Shown: positions 16,709 through 25,312 of the stretch, piece after piece
How the letters are laid out: every line of letters starts with the position of its first letter
How positions within the stretch are numbered: position 1 is the first letter of the stretch
Origin: Prevotella sp. UBA2725
GTDB taxonomy: Bacteria; Bacteroidota; Bacteroidia; Bacteroidales; Bacteroidaceae
Direction of reading: 5' to 3'
Assembly: GCA_002353825.1 (NCBI GenBank)
Contig: DEKJ01000026.1
Span: 39,803-103,802 of the forward strand
Length of the DNA: 64,000 nucleotides
Program-made: the position numbers and the translations under genes
The notes under the pieces: generated by a model
Databases searched by the model: none
What the model saw: only the letters and a program-made list of their open reading frames with translations
Told to the model about the DNA's origin: nothing

Positions 16709-18109
16709 ATGAAAATAAAATATATATTCTTGTTTCTTGCCGCCGTTTTGGCACTGTCAGCCTGCGATGACCAGCTTGACATCACACCTAAAGGCAAGAC
16801 TATCCTTGATAAGACCAGCGACCTGGAGAAGTTGCTCAACCAAGAGTGGGATCTCGGTGACCCCGGCCCTCTCTGCTTAGTTGTTAACGAGTGCTATACC
16901 GACAACGACGTGCCCACAGTGCTATCACAAAAGAACACACTCAACTATGCACTGCTCACCTACGATGAGACGGCAGACCGAGCAAGCGTAACTGCTACAG
17001 ATGAGATCTATTCATCGGCTTATCAGAACATCTTCAATGCCAACACCATCTTAAGCAAAGCTGATGCATCAGAAGGCGAAGACACCACAAAAACACTCAT
17101 TAAGGCAGAGGCACATATTCTCCGTGCTTATATGCACTATATCCTTGTCAACATCTATGCACCTCAGTACGATGCCGCCACAGCAAGTCAACAGTCGGGT
17201 GTGCCTTATCGGGAGGACATGGACACACATGCTCAGCCTAAGAAGATTTCCGTGGCAGAGGATTATGACAAGATTCTCGCAGACCTCGCAGATGATTATA
17301 TCCTTGCACTGCCCGACAAGGCGCAGGAAATTCGCGGCAGTAAAGCATGGGGCTATGCCGTGAAAGCAAAGGTACTCATGCAGATGAAGGAGTACGACAA
17401 GGCACTTCCCTATGCCCTGAAGGCGCTTCAGTATAACGGTACTATCGCTGACCGCACTTCTATCATGGAGACCAACGAATGGGTGATTGACGAGATTGAC
17501 CCCAGCAATATCATGTATATCAATCATGGCATGGGAAAGCCCTGGGGCGAATATCTCACGAAGGAGACTGTGGAGAAGTTTGAAGACGGCGATATCACTG
17601 TCAACGATGCGCAGTGTTACGGAGACCCGTTGTGGGATGACTATTACGGCGAAATGCTCAGTGGCGTCAAGGGCTGCAAGGAATGCCAGAGTTTTGACCT
17701 TTATTGGAACAACTGGGGCATCACCTCTGACCGTATGTATTATGTAGCTGCTGAGTGCTACATCCGCACGGGACAAATTCAGAAAGGCCTCGACCTTATC
17801 AACAAGGTACGGGAGAAACGCATAGAGCCGGACGCTTACAAACCTTTCACGGCCTCGACAGAGCAAGAAGCTATGGCACTGCTGCAACGGGCAAAGTTTA
17901 TCGAGTGCCTCGCTACCTACGATAACTTCTTCGACCGGAAACGATGGAATACGGAGGCAGATTATAAGGAGACTCTAACCCGCCACATCACGCTCAAGCA
18001 GAGTGGTAAGACCATGGAGTTCTCCATTGCTCCCGACTCCAAACTCTGGATCTTCCCCTTCCCGCTCAATGCGACACGTAATAATCCTAATCTTACACAG
18101 AACTATTAA
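16709..18109 (+). CDS. SusD/RagB-family surface nutrient-binding lipoprotein
   Basis: The 466-residue protein has a lipoprotein signal (MKIKYIFLFLAAVLALSAC, Cys19), then the SusD fold: the N-terminal LDITPKGKT segment, TPR-like helices (KALPYALKALQYNG, DRMYYVAAECYIRTG, GLDLINKVREKRI), and the conserved RAKFIECLATYDNFFDRKRWN near the C-terminus. It caps the SusC barrel and binds the substrate at the cell surface. Length is on the short side for the family (usually 500-600). Confidence 0.92.
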   Translation: MKIKYIFLFLAAVLALSACDDQLDITPKGKTILDKTSDLEKLLNQEWDLGDPGPLCLVVNECYTDNDVPTVLSQKNTLNYALLTYDETADRASVTATDEIYSSAYQNIFNANTILSKADASEGEDTTKTLIKAEAHILRAYMHYILVNIYAPQYDAATASQQSGVPYREDMDTHAQPKKISVAEDYDKILADLADDYILALPDKAQEIRGSKAWGYAVKAKVLMQMKEYDKALPYALKALQYNGTIADRTSIMETNEWVIDEIDPSNIMYINHGMGKPWGEYLTKETVEKFEDGDITVNDAQCYGDPLWDDYYGEMLSGVKGCKECQSFDLYWNNWGITSDRMYYVAAECYIRTGQIQKGLDLINKVREKRIEPDAYKPFTASTEQEAMALLQRAKFIECLATYDNFFDRKRWNTEADYKETLTRHITLKQSGKTMEFSIAPDSKLWIFPFPLNATRNNPNLTQNY

Positions 18110-18115
18110 TAATGC

Positions 18116-18150
18116 GCTTGCAGGGGCGACCACCCTGGCCGCCCGCATCC
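18116..18150. repeat. Family B palindrome, copy B1 (susD-tlpA gap)
   Basis: GGGCGACCA / TGGCCGCCC arms around CCC, one mismatch. Related GGCCGCC-type palindromes lie at 19567, 24005, 25275, 26583, 43757 and 56365. Confidence 0.7.
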
Positions 18151-18169
18151 GAATATATAATATTTTACA

Positions 18170-19561
18170 ATGAGACATACTATAATTGCTGCCAGTCTCC
18201 TTCTCGCTGGTCTGACAGCTTCTCAAACACTAAAGGCACAAACGGTAAGAGGCTGCATCGCTGATACAGCACTGAACAAGAAGATGTATCTGTGCTACAA
18301 CCCCGAGCGTGGCGGCAGCCGCTACGATGGCAATGAGAAACGCGTCAAGGCTGATGCCAAAGGCAACTTCTCTGTCTCCGTCAACAACTTAGGCAAAATG
18401 GACTTCTGTCCGGCTTACCTCGTATTGGCAGACGGCAGTGAGCATGATTTCTTTCTCGAAAAAGGACAGACTATCGAAGTATTCGCTAAACGAGATAAGA
18501 AAGGCAAGCTATTGCTCGACTATAAAGGCTCAGACGCTGATGCTTCCCGTTGTCTGCGCGACTTTGAAAAGACATACGAATTCACCGACTTCTTCGCCTA
18601 CCCCGGTGAGCAGCCCAAGCTTGCCAAGGATATCCGAATCAGTACACTCGATGCACGCTATCAGACGTTAGCAAAGAGCATCAAGAAGATTAAGAACAGC
18701 AACTTGCGCAGTTTCCTTACCCAACTCAACGAGAACCGGCATGATAACTTTCTCTGCCGTTTGTTGCCTAAAAGCGACAATCGACATAAAGAGGCCGTCA
18801 AGAGACTGCAGAGCGTGAGCCCGAACGACTGGATAGGACTCTACAATAATATTCCTCAGGCCTTCATCGAAGAGCACATGGATACAACGGTACATGCACA
18901 GTGGGGCGGTGACCAGACAGCCTATGGTCTGGAATATCTACGAGTGATGAAACAATATATCACCGACCCGGATGTGAAGCACCAGCTTCTTGCTGAATGT
19001 GCAAGAGAGACCATCGACTATGGAAAGGACTTCAAGGATATAGATGCGTTCTGGAAGCCCTTTGCCGAATACGCCCAAGGAGACAGCGTCATTCTTGAAC
19101 ATTATGCCATGAAGGTGAATGCCTTAAAGCAGACAAGGCCGGGCATGGAAGCGAAAGACTTCTCCTTCGAAGACGCACAAGGCAAGCAATATCGTCTTAG
19201 TGACCTTCGCGGAAAGGTGGTTTATATTGATGTGTGGGCTACCTGGTGCGGCCCCTGCAAACGTGAGATTCCTTATCTCGCCAAGCGAGTAGAAGAATAT
19301 AAAGGCAACGATAAGGTGGTATTCATCTCAATTTCAGTAGATCAGAATCGAAAGGCATGGCTGAGCATGATTGAAAACGACAAACCGCAGTGGGCACAGT
19401 ATCATGTCAGCGAAGAACAGAACCGAACAATGTCGGAAGCCTATGGCATCACCGCCATTCCTCGGTTTATGGTCATCAAAGCCGATGGAACCATTGGCAA
19501 CAGCGATGCCTTCCGCCCCAGCGATGACGACTTCCACAAGGAGTTAGACGCCTTCCTATAA
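18170..19561 (+). CDS. TlpA-like thiol-disulfide oxidoreductase, exported
   Basis: The 463-residue protein has a signal peptide (MRHTIIAASLLLAGLTASQTLKA) and an N-terminal beta-rich domain like those found before TlpA domains in Bacteroidota. A helical middle part follows, then a C-terminal thioredoxin-fold domain beginning MEAKDFSFEDAQGKQ. Its redox motif WCGPC is at residues 359-363 (Cys360, Cys363), and the cis-Pro segment is YGITAIPRFMVI. It should act in the periplasm as a disulfide reductase. It follows SusD by 60 bp and is probably co-transcribed, suggesting that the imported ligand or its binding proteins need thiol handling. Confidence 0.88.
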   Translation: MRHTIIAASLLLAGLTASQTLKAQTVRGCIADTALNKKMYLCYNPERGGSRYDGNEKRVKADAKGNFSVSVNNLGKMDFCPAYLVLADGSEHDFFLEKGQTIEVFAKRDKKGKLLLDYKGSDADASRCLRDFEKTYEFTDFFAYPGEQPKLAKDIRISTLDARYQTLAKSIKKIKNSNLRSFLTQLNENRHDNFLCRLLPKSDNRHKEAVKRLQSVSPNDWIGLYNNIPQAFIEEHMDTTVHAQWGGDQTAYGLEYLRVMKQYITDPDVKHQLLAECARETIDYGKDFKDIDAFWKPFAEYAQGDSVILEHYAMKVNALKQTRPGMEAKDFSFEDAQGKQYRLSDLRGKVVYIDVWATWCGPCKREIPYLAKRVEEYKGNDKVVFISISVDQNRKAWLSMIENDKPQWAQYHVSEEQNRTMSEAYGITAIPRFMVIKADGTIGNSDAFRPSDDDFHKELDAFL

Positions 19562-19566
19562 AAAAT

Positions 19567-19592
19567 GCGCGGGCGGCTATGGACCGCCCGCA
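19567..19592. terminator. Hairpin between convergent tlpA and proB (family B-like copy B2)
   Basis: Perfect 8-bp GC stem GCGGGCGG / CCGCCCGC around a 7-nt loop, between two convergent stop codons. It could end transcription from either side, with AAAAA before it giving a T run on the minus strand. Confidence 0.65.
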
Positions 19593-19597
19593 ATTGT

Positions 19598-20668
19598 TTA
19601 TTCCATGTACAAATAATCGTAATGGATGAGCGGCTTAACATCATGGATGCCGATGACCTTCCGGGCCTCAGCGGCACTGTAGCTGCTGCGCCCGAGGGCG
19701 ATCGTCTCACCTTTAGGGTTGACAACATCGATAATGTCACCTTCCTCAAAGTCGCCTTCCACAGATGTCACACCAACCGGCAGCAAGCTCACAGCCTTGT
19801 CGCCTTTGAGAGCTTCTTCTGCCTTTGCATTGATGATGACGCGCCCCTGAGCAAAGCTCTCACTGTGAGCAATCCACTTCTTGATACGTGAGGTGGGGTT
19901 CGGGTTAGGCCGAAACTCCGTATGCATCGTCTCTTGCGGATGCTGTGCAAGATTGACAAGAATGTTGTCGGCAGTACCATTAGCGATAATGACCTTGATC
20001 CCCTCATCCGCTACCTTACTGGCAATCTTCAGTTTCGTCACCATGCCGCCCCGCCCGAAGTTACTCTTTGAGTCCTGAACATACTCACTCAGGTCGCGGT
20101 CGTAATTGACCATCGGGATGACACGCGTGTTCGGTGCCTTAGGATCACCGTTATAGATACCGTCTACATTCGTGAGGATGATAAGTGTCTTAGCGTTCAT
20201 CATTGAAGCCACAAGGCCAGCGAGTTCATCGTTATCCGTGAACATCAGCTCCGTGACACTCACTGGGTCGTTCTCATTGATAATCGGCACGACACCACTC
20301 TCCAACATCACAGAGATGCAGGAGCGCTGGTTGAGATACTCGCCACGGGTAGAGAAACTCTCCTTCATCGTCAGCATCTGACCGATGTGCACACCGTATT
20401 CACGGAAGAGATCGTAATAAAGGCCGATAAGCTTCACCTGACCGATAGACGAGAAAAGCTGGCGCTGCTGCACACTGTCGAGCCTACGGCCTGGGCTCAG
20501 TTCCCCTTTTCCACAAGCCAGTGAACCGGAAGACACGAGGATTACCTCATAGTCGTGTTTCCGTAGCCACACTATCTGATCTACAATAGACGACACCCGT
20601 GTGACATTGATATTGCCATCGGGACGTGTCAGCACATTCGATCCTACCTTTATTACTATTCGTTTCAT
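19598..20668 (-). CDS. proB: Glutamate 5-kinase
   Basis: From the ATG at 20668 the product is 356 residues, the normal size for the kinase plus C-terminal PUA domain form. It starts MKRIVIKVGSNVLTR (amino-acid-kinase phosphate loop) and contains VSSGSLACGKG, NENDPVS and GRGGMVTKLKIA; the PUA domain is around SLLPVGVTSVEGDFEEGD. It phosphorylates glutamate for proline synthesis. The ATG at 20668 has a GGGAAG ribosome-binding-like sequence just before it; a longer reading frame back to 20746 has no family similarity. It is the last gene of the argR cluster, separated from proC by a 22-bp repeat array. Confidence 0.95.
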   Translation of the reverse strand: MKRIVIKVGSNVLTRPDGNINVTRVSSIVDQIVWLRKHDYEVILVSSGSLACGKGELSPGRRLDSVQQRQLFSSIGQVKLIGLYYDLFREYGVHIGQMLTMKESFSTRGEYLNQRSCISVMLESGVVPIINENDPVSVTELMFTDNDELAGLVASMMNAKTLIILTNVDGIYNGDPKAPNTRVIPMVNYDRDLSEYVQDSKSNFGRGGMVTKLKIASKVADEGIKVIIANGTADNILVNLAQHPQETMHTEFRPNPNPTSRIKKWIAHSESFAQGRVIINAKAEEALKGDKAVSLLPVGVTSVEGDFEEGDIIDVVNPKGETIALGRSSYSAAEARKVIGIHDVKPLIHYDYLYME

Positions 20669-20726
20669 CTTCCCTTTCTTGTTGTCAATTATTAAGCATC
20701 TAACATTCTCCGTGAAGTTTCCCATC

Positions 20727-20827
20727 GAAAAACTGTTAGTTTCCAACTTAGAAACTGTTAGTTTTCAACCGAGAAACTCCGAGTTTCCAACTTAGAAGCT
20801 ATCAGTTTCCAACCGAGAAACTATTTC
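20727..20827. repeat. Tandem array of 22-bp palindromic units between proC and proB
   Basis: There are four units (20727-20750, 20751-20772, 20773-20794, 20795-20816) plus a partial one that runs into the proC stop codon. The first unit is 24 bp and the next three are exactly 22. Each has a core GAAACT-nnn-AGTTTC (one base varies in some) and a spacer CAACTTA or CAACCGA. The two spacers alternate between successive units. Confidence 0.9.
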
Positions 20828-21621
20828 AAGCAACCTTTGAATCCTTGTATCACGGCATTGGTGAATCCAGCCTGCTCCATAGCATTGAGGCCCTTGATCG
20901 TCATACCACCAGGAGTCGTCACTTTATCAATCTCTGCCTCGGGATTACTGCTGGTTGCTTTCAGAAGATTGATGGCACCCTGCATAGTCTGTAGGACGAT
21001 GTTCTTAGCATCGTTAGCCTTGAAGCCGAGTTCCACGCCCGCCTCCGAAGCAGCACGCACAAAGCGCATGATATAAGCAATGCCACAACCGGAGAGCGCC
21101 GTACCTGAATTGAGCAGTGTCTCTTCAACAACAAGCGAACTGCCAACACTGTTGAAGATGTCCTGCACCTTACCAAGATGTGGTTCAGCCTGCTTGCTCG
21201 GTGAGAGGAAGGTCATCGAGGCCTTCTCCGCAATACCAATGTTAGGCAATGCCTGAACGATGTCGGGTACCTTTCCATCCTTGTCAAGCCATTCACTGAG
21301 CTGAGCGATAGAGATGCTCGCAGCCATGTTGACGATCGTCTGACTGTCATAGTCAATAAGTGGCTTCAACTCGTCAATAACCGTCTTTACCACTTTCGGC
21401 TTCACGGCTATCGTGATAAAGTCGGCCCCAGCGATCGCTACTTTATTGTCTGTAGTCACGCTGGCACCCAACTCCTGGAAGCGCAGGAGCTTATTCTCAT
21501 GCGGGTTGGAAACGGTTATATCCTCTGGTTTGAACAGAGAGTCTTTTATTAATGTACCTTTGAGAAGTCCGGCAGCGAAAGCGCCCCCCATCTCTCCGGC
21601 ACCGATGATTGCAATTTTCAT
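20821..21621 (-). CDS. proC: Pyrroline-5-carboxylate reductase
   Basis: The 266-residue NAD(P)H-dependent enzyme makes the last step of proline synthesis. The N-terminal Rossmann motif is MKIAIIGAGEMGGAFAAGL; other family stretches are AVKPKVV, QALPNIGI, and the C-terminal VTTPGGMTIKGLNAMEQAGF. It starts 11 bp after argD ends, so it is in the arginine transcript. Its stop codon lies inside the first repeat of the 22-bp array. Confidence 0.96.
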   Translation of the reverse strand: MKIAIIGAGEMGGAFAAGLLKGTLIKDSLFKPEDITVSNPHENKLLRFQELGASVTTDNKVAIAGADFITIAVKPKVVKTVIDELKPLIDYDSQTIVNMAASISIAQLSEWLDKDGKVPDIVQALPNIGIAEKASMTFLSPSKQAEPHLGKVQDIFNSVGSSLVVEETLLNSGTALSGCGIAYIMRFVRAASEAGVELGFKANDAKNIVLQTMQGAINLLKATSSNPEAEIDKVTTPGGMTIKGLNAMEQAGFTNAVIQGFKGCLK

Positions 21622-21632
21622 AATGAATAGAT

Positions 21633-22775
21633 TTACAATTCTTCGAGGACGTTCTTCAGACGGAAGATGAAGTCATCGACATCCGCCTTCGTGATGATGA
21701 GCGGCGGCAGAATACGGAGGATGTTGGTTCCGGCACATCCTGTGAAAGCATGCTGCTCATGAACAAGACGAGAGCGCACCTCCTTGTGAGGTGTATCGAG
21801 GACCAAGCCGATCATCAAGCCACGCCCACGAACTTCAAGGACATGACTGTTCGTCTGCTGAAGTTGGCGCAGTTGATCAATGAAGTAGGTTCCTACCTCA
21901 TTGGCATTTTCCACAAGATGCTCCTGCTCGAAAACATCAAGCACAGCGAGCGCAGCAGCACAAGCCAGATGATTACCACCAAACGTTGTTCCGAGCTGTC
22001 CAATGACTGGTGGGAAGTCGGGAGAGATAAGCACGGCAGCCATCGGCAGACCATTGGCGATACCCTTGGCAACGGTGATGAGGTCAGGCTTGATGCCAAG
22101 CCACTGATGGGCAAAGAACTTTCCACTTCGGCCATAGCCACACTGGATCTCATCGCAGATCAACACTGTGCCATATTTTTTGCAAGCCTTTGCCAGGCCC
22201 TGGGCGAACTCGGGCGTAGCCATGACACAGCCGCCGATACCCTGGATACATTCGAGAATCACAGCGCAGACATCTCCTTTAGCGAGTTCTTCCTCCCACG
22301 GTTTGAGATCATTCATGGGAAGGAAGGTCACCTGATGGTTATCGTTGATCGGTGCGAGATATTTCTTGTTATCCGTGACCTCCACAGCAAGCGAAGTACG
22401 GCCATGGAAAGAGTGCTGCACAGCGAGCACCCGACGGCGCCCGTTGTGAAAGCTGGCGAGCTTCAGTGCATTCTCGTTAGCCTCAGCTCCACTGTTGATC
22501 AGGAAAAGACTATAGTCTTCATAGCCACTGATCTTTCCAAGACGCTCAGCCAGTTGCTGCTGCAAGGTGTTGATGACACTGTTGGAGTAGAATCCGATCT
22601 TCTGCACCTGATCGTAGATAGCCTGGATATAATGCGGATGACTGTGACCAATGCTGATGACTGCATGACCGCCATAGAAGTCCAGATACTCCTGTCCTTT
22701 ATCGTCCCATACGCGGGCTCCTTTGCCCCGTACGATATTGACGTCGAATAATGAAAATACTTTGTATGGTTGCAT
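21633..22775 (-). CDS. argD: Acetylornithine (acylornithine) aminotransferase
   Basis: The 380-residue class-III PLP aminotransferase has INSGAEANENALKLA, HSFHGRT, ICDEIQCGYGRSG and the PLP lysine in VAKGIANGLPMAAV. It converts N-acylglutamate semialdehyde to N-acylornithine, following ArgC and before the ArgF' transcarbamylase. In this lineage the acyl group may be succinyl instead of acetyl. It lies between argC (207-bp gap with an inverted repeat pair) and proC. Confidence 0.94.
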   Translation of the reverse strand: MQPYKVFSLFDVNIVRGKGARVWDDKGQEYLDFYGGHAVISIGHSHPHYIQAIYDQVQKIGFYSNSVINTLQQQLAERLGKISGYEDYSLFLINSGAEANENALKLASFHNGRRRVLAVQHSFHGRTSLAVEVTDNKKYLAPINDNHQVTFLPMNDLKPWEEELAKGDVCAVILECIQGIGGCVMATPEFAQGLAKACKKYGTVLICDEIQCGYGRSGKFFAHQWLGIKPDLITVAKGIANGLPMAAVLISPDFPPVIGQLGTTFGGNHLACAAALAVLDVFEQEHLVENANEVGTYFIDQLRQLQQTNSHVLEVRGRGLMIGLVLDTPHKEVRSRLVHEQHAFTGCAGTNILRILPPLIITKADVDDFIFRLKNVLEEL

Positions 22776-22783
22776 AATATAGT

Positions 22784-22983
22784 AGGCCCCTCCCCCGCCC
22801 CTCCCCCATCCAGGGGAGGAGTATAATTTGTTTCAAGGGGTTAACGGAGCATGTTTTATTGTTAATATTATTGTTATTATAATTTAAAGACTCTCGACAC
22901 CCCCTATCGATTCTTGTCGGTAATCATTCCCCTCCCCTGGATGGGGGAGGGGCAGGGGTGGGGCCGGCGGGGGTGGGGCCGGC
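22784..22983. repeat. Second inverted pair of family A palindromes (A5 22784-22823, A6 22926-22983), argC-argD gap
   Basis: A5 contains CCCCTCCCCCATCCAGGGG; A6 has the same core in reverse complement. About 100 bp of AT-rich sequence lies between them. A6 carries an extra tandem GGGGTGGGGCCGGC motif that runs into the argC stop codon. The pair has the same layout as the 8148-8294 element. Confidence 0.85.
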
Positions 22984-23990
22984 TAAAATGCGCTTGCTTT
23001 CAGCCTCAACCCTACTGTCTCCTCGATTCCGAACATGATGTTCATATTCTCTACGGCCTGGCCGACAGCACCTTTGAGAAGGTTGTCAATGCAAGACGTG
23101 ATGAGAAGCTTGTCATCAACCTTATCACAATGAACGAGCGCTTTGTTCGTGTTCACTACCTGCTTAAGGTCGAGCGCCTTATCTACATAATGTGTGAATG
23201 GCTGATCTTTATAAAAGTCCTTATAGCCCGCCACAATCGTGTCGAGATCTGCATCTGTCTTCACCACCTCTGTAGCGAAGATGCCACGAGGGAAGTCACC
23301 ACGGTAAGGGATGAAGTCGATAGAAGCATCAAGAGAACCCTGTACCTGCGTGAGACTCTGACGAATCTCGGGGATGTGCTGGTGCTTGAAAGCCTTGTAG
23401 ATACTGAGGTTATTGGAGCGCCAGGAGAAATGTGTCGTGGCACCCGGCTTTACACCGGCACCTGTCGAACCCGTGATGGCATTGACACTGACATCGTTCT
23501 TGATCAGTCCCATCTTAGCCGCAGGAAGCAGACCAAGCTGGATACAGGTGGCGAAGCAGCCGGGGTTAGCGACATGCATCGCCGTAGCGATCTTGCTTCG
23601 GTTGATCTCCGGGAGACCATAGACGAAGTCGTGAGCCTCAGGCGTAGGATGTTGCGTGTGAACTATCTCTTTCGGAGCAAGGCGGAAGTCCTGAGCAAGA
23701 TCGATAACCTTGACATTCTCCGGGATATCGTGCTCCTTCATGAACGCCTCGCTCTTGCCATGTCCGAAGCAGAAGAAGACGACATCCACCTTGTCGAAAG
23801 GCAGTTCGGAGGTGAACTTCAGATCCGTGTCGCCATAGAGTCCTTCATGGACATCTGCCACAAGGTGTCCGGCATTGCTCTCACTGTTGGCAAAGACGAT
23901 CTCTGCCTGAGGGTGATTGACCAACACGCGGATCAATTCACCACCCGTGTAACCGGCTGCTCCTAAGATACCTATTTTAATCTTTTGCAT
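22983..23990 (-). CDS. argC: N-acetyl-gamma-glutamyl-phosphate reductase
   Basis: The 335-residue product begins with the NADP-binding GILGAAGYTGGELIRVL and has the catalytic Cys in ANPGCFATCIQLGLLP and a conserved His segment AGVKPGATTHFSWRSNN. It reduces N-acylglutamyl phosphate to the semialdehyde in arginine synthesis. It is located 49 bp after argG, with a family B palindrome between them. Confidence 0.95.
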   Translation of the reverse strand: MQKIKIGILGAAGYTGGELIRVLVNHPQAEIVFANSESNAGHLVADVHEGLYGDTDLKFTSELPFDKVDVVFFCFGHGKSEAFMKEHDIPENVKVIDLAQDFRLAPKEIVHTQHPTPEAHDFVYGLPEINRSKIATAMHVANPGCFATCIQLGLLPAAKMGLIKNDVSVNAITGSTGAGVKPGATTHFSWRSNNLSIYKAFKHQHIPEIRQSLTQVQGSLDASIDFIPYRGDFPRGIFATEVVKTDADLDTIVAGYKDFYKDQPFTHYVDKALDLKQVVNTNKALVHCDKVDDKLLITSCIDNLLKGAVGQAVENMNIMFGIEETVGLRLKASAF

Positions 23991-24004
23991 AATTACATTT
24001 TAGT

Positions 24005-24036
24005 TGGTGGCCGCCACTATGGGCGGCCACTGCAAA
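24005..24036. repeat. Family B palindrome, copy B3 (argG-argC gap)
   Basis: Perfect stem GTGGCCGCC / GGCGGCCAC around a short ACTATG centre, with a 3' tail ACTGCAAAGC. It lies inside an operon, so full termination here would cut off argC, argD, proC and proB. Confidence 0.8.
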
Positions 24037-24039
24037 GCA

Positions 24040-25245
24040 TTATCTCTCTTCGTCTATTGGATGGATACCATAATACATCTTTAGCGGTGTGGAGAGGATC
24101 TTAATGAATCCCTTGGCATCGTCAGCGGTCCAACCGTGATTCATCTCACCATACTCACCGAGCTTCGACTTCGTGAGGTCATCATCGCTGTCCACACCTA
24201 CCGTCTGCAGGGTGTAAGGACGGAGTTTGAGGATTGCTGTGCCATTAACGTGGCGCTGCGAAGATGTGAGGAAAGCCTCCATATCGGGCATCACTGGCTC
24301 AAGATACTCACTCTCGTGCAGGAACATGCCGTACCAGTTGGCGATCTGATCCTTCCAGTACTGCTGCCATTTGCTCAGTGTCGACTTCTCGAGCAGACGG
24401 TGCGCCTCAATGATGATCTTAGGAGCAGCAGCCTCGAAGCCTACACGGCCTTTGATACCGATGATGGTGTCACCCACATTACAGTCACGGCCGATGGCAT
24501 AGCTAGCACCAATCTCCTCAATCTTCTGAATGGCTTTCACCTTATCGTCAAAATGCTCACCGTTGACAGCATCAATCTCTCCTTTCTTAAAGGTGATGCG
24601 CAGTTCGGCCTCCGGCTCCTTGGCAGTGACATGCTTCAGATAAGCGTTCTCAGGCAGGCCCTGTGTCGGATCGAGGAGCTCACCACCACAGATACTTGTG
24701 CCCCAGATACCTACATTGTAACTGTATTTGAGTTTTGTGAAGTCAGCAAAGAAGCCGTGGGAATTGAGGTAGTCGACCTCCTCCTTACGAGACAGTTCCT
24801 TATCACGGGTCAGCGTGATGATCTCCATCTTCGGAGCCATAACCTGGAAAGTCATATCGAAACGGATCTGGTCGTTGCCGGCACCTGTTGAACCATGAGC
24901 GATGGCATCAGCCTGAATCTCATTGGCATAGCGCGCAATGGCGATAGCTTGGAAGATACGCTCCGAGGATACGGAGATAGGATAGCAGTTATTACGCAGC
25001 ACATTGCCGAAGATCATGTACTTCAGGCTCTTGGCGTAATATTCCTGCGTGACATCGAGGGTGACATACTTGACAGCGCCCAGCTTGTAAGCATTCTCCT
25101 CATTCTTCTTCAGCTGCTCAGCGGAGAAACCACCAGTGTTAGCGCATGCTGCATAGACATCCCAACCATCTTGGGAGAGTTTCATCACTGTATAAGATGT
25201 ATCCAAACCGCCACTGAAGGCGACTACTACTTTCTTCTTTGCCAT
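24040..25245 (-). CDS. argG: Argininosuccinate synthase
   Basis: The 401-residue enzyme of the N-type ATP pyrophosphatase superfamily has the PP-loop VVAFSGGLDTSYTVMKL at the N-terminus, AHGSTGAGNDQIRFD, and the C-terminal region GYHPIDE-like tail (YYGIHPIDEER). It joins citrulline and aspartate with ATP. In this lineage citrulline comes from deacylation of N-acylcitrulline made by ArgF'. It lies between the GNAT gene (67-bp gap with copy B4) and argC. argH, argB and the deacylase are not in the window. Confidence 0.96.
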   Translation of the reverse strand: MAKKKVVVAFSGGLDTSYTVMKLSQDGWDVYAACANTGGFSAEQLKKNEENAYKLGAVKYVTLDVTQEYYAKSLKYMIFGNVLRNNCYPISVSSERIFQAIAIARYANEIQADAIAHGSTGAGNDQIRFDMTFQVMAPKMEIITLTRDKELSRKEEVDYLNSHGFFADFTKLKYSYNVGIWGTSICGGELLDPTQGLPENAYLKHVTAKEPEAELRITFKKGEIDAVNGEHFDDKVKAIQKIEEIGASYAIGRDCNVGDTIIGIKGRVGFEAAAPKIIIEAHRLLEKSTLSKWQQYWKDQIANWYGMFLHESEYLEPVMPDMEAFLTSSQRHVNGTAILKLRPYTLQTVGVDSDDDLTKSKLGEYGEMNHGWTADDAKGFIKILSTPLKMYYGIHPIDEER

Positions 25246-25274
25246 ATCTATCTAATTTATATTTTGTTTTATTG

Positions 25275-25308
25275 GGGTTAGGGCGGCCACTGGGTTCGCC
25301 CCTACGCT
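25275..25308. repeat. Family B palindrome, copy B4 (GNAT-argG gap)
   Basis: GGGCG / CGCCC arms around GCCACTGGGTT, followed by CCTACGC. That tail resembles the CTACGCGACAC tail of family C. Confidence 0.65.
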
Positions 25309-25312
25309 ATAC

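Noticed and set aside
22914..23966. 350-codon open frame on the plus strand opposite argC
   Set aside because: It mirrors the argC codon pattern and starts inside a repeat; no protein features, no promoter or start context.
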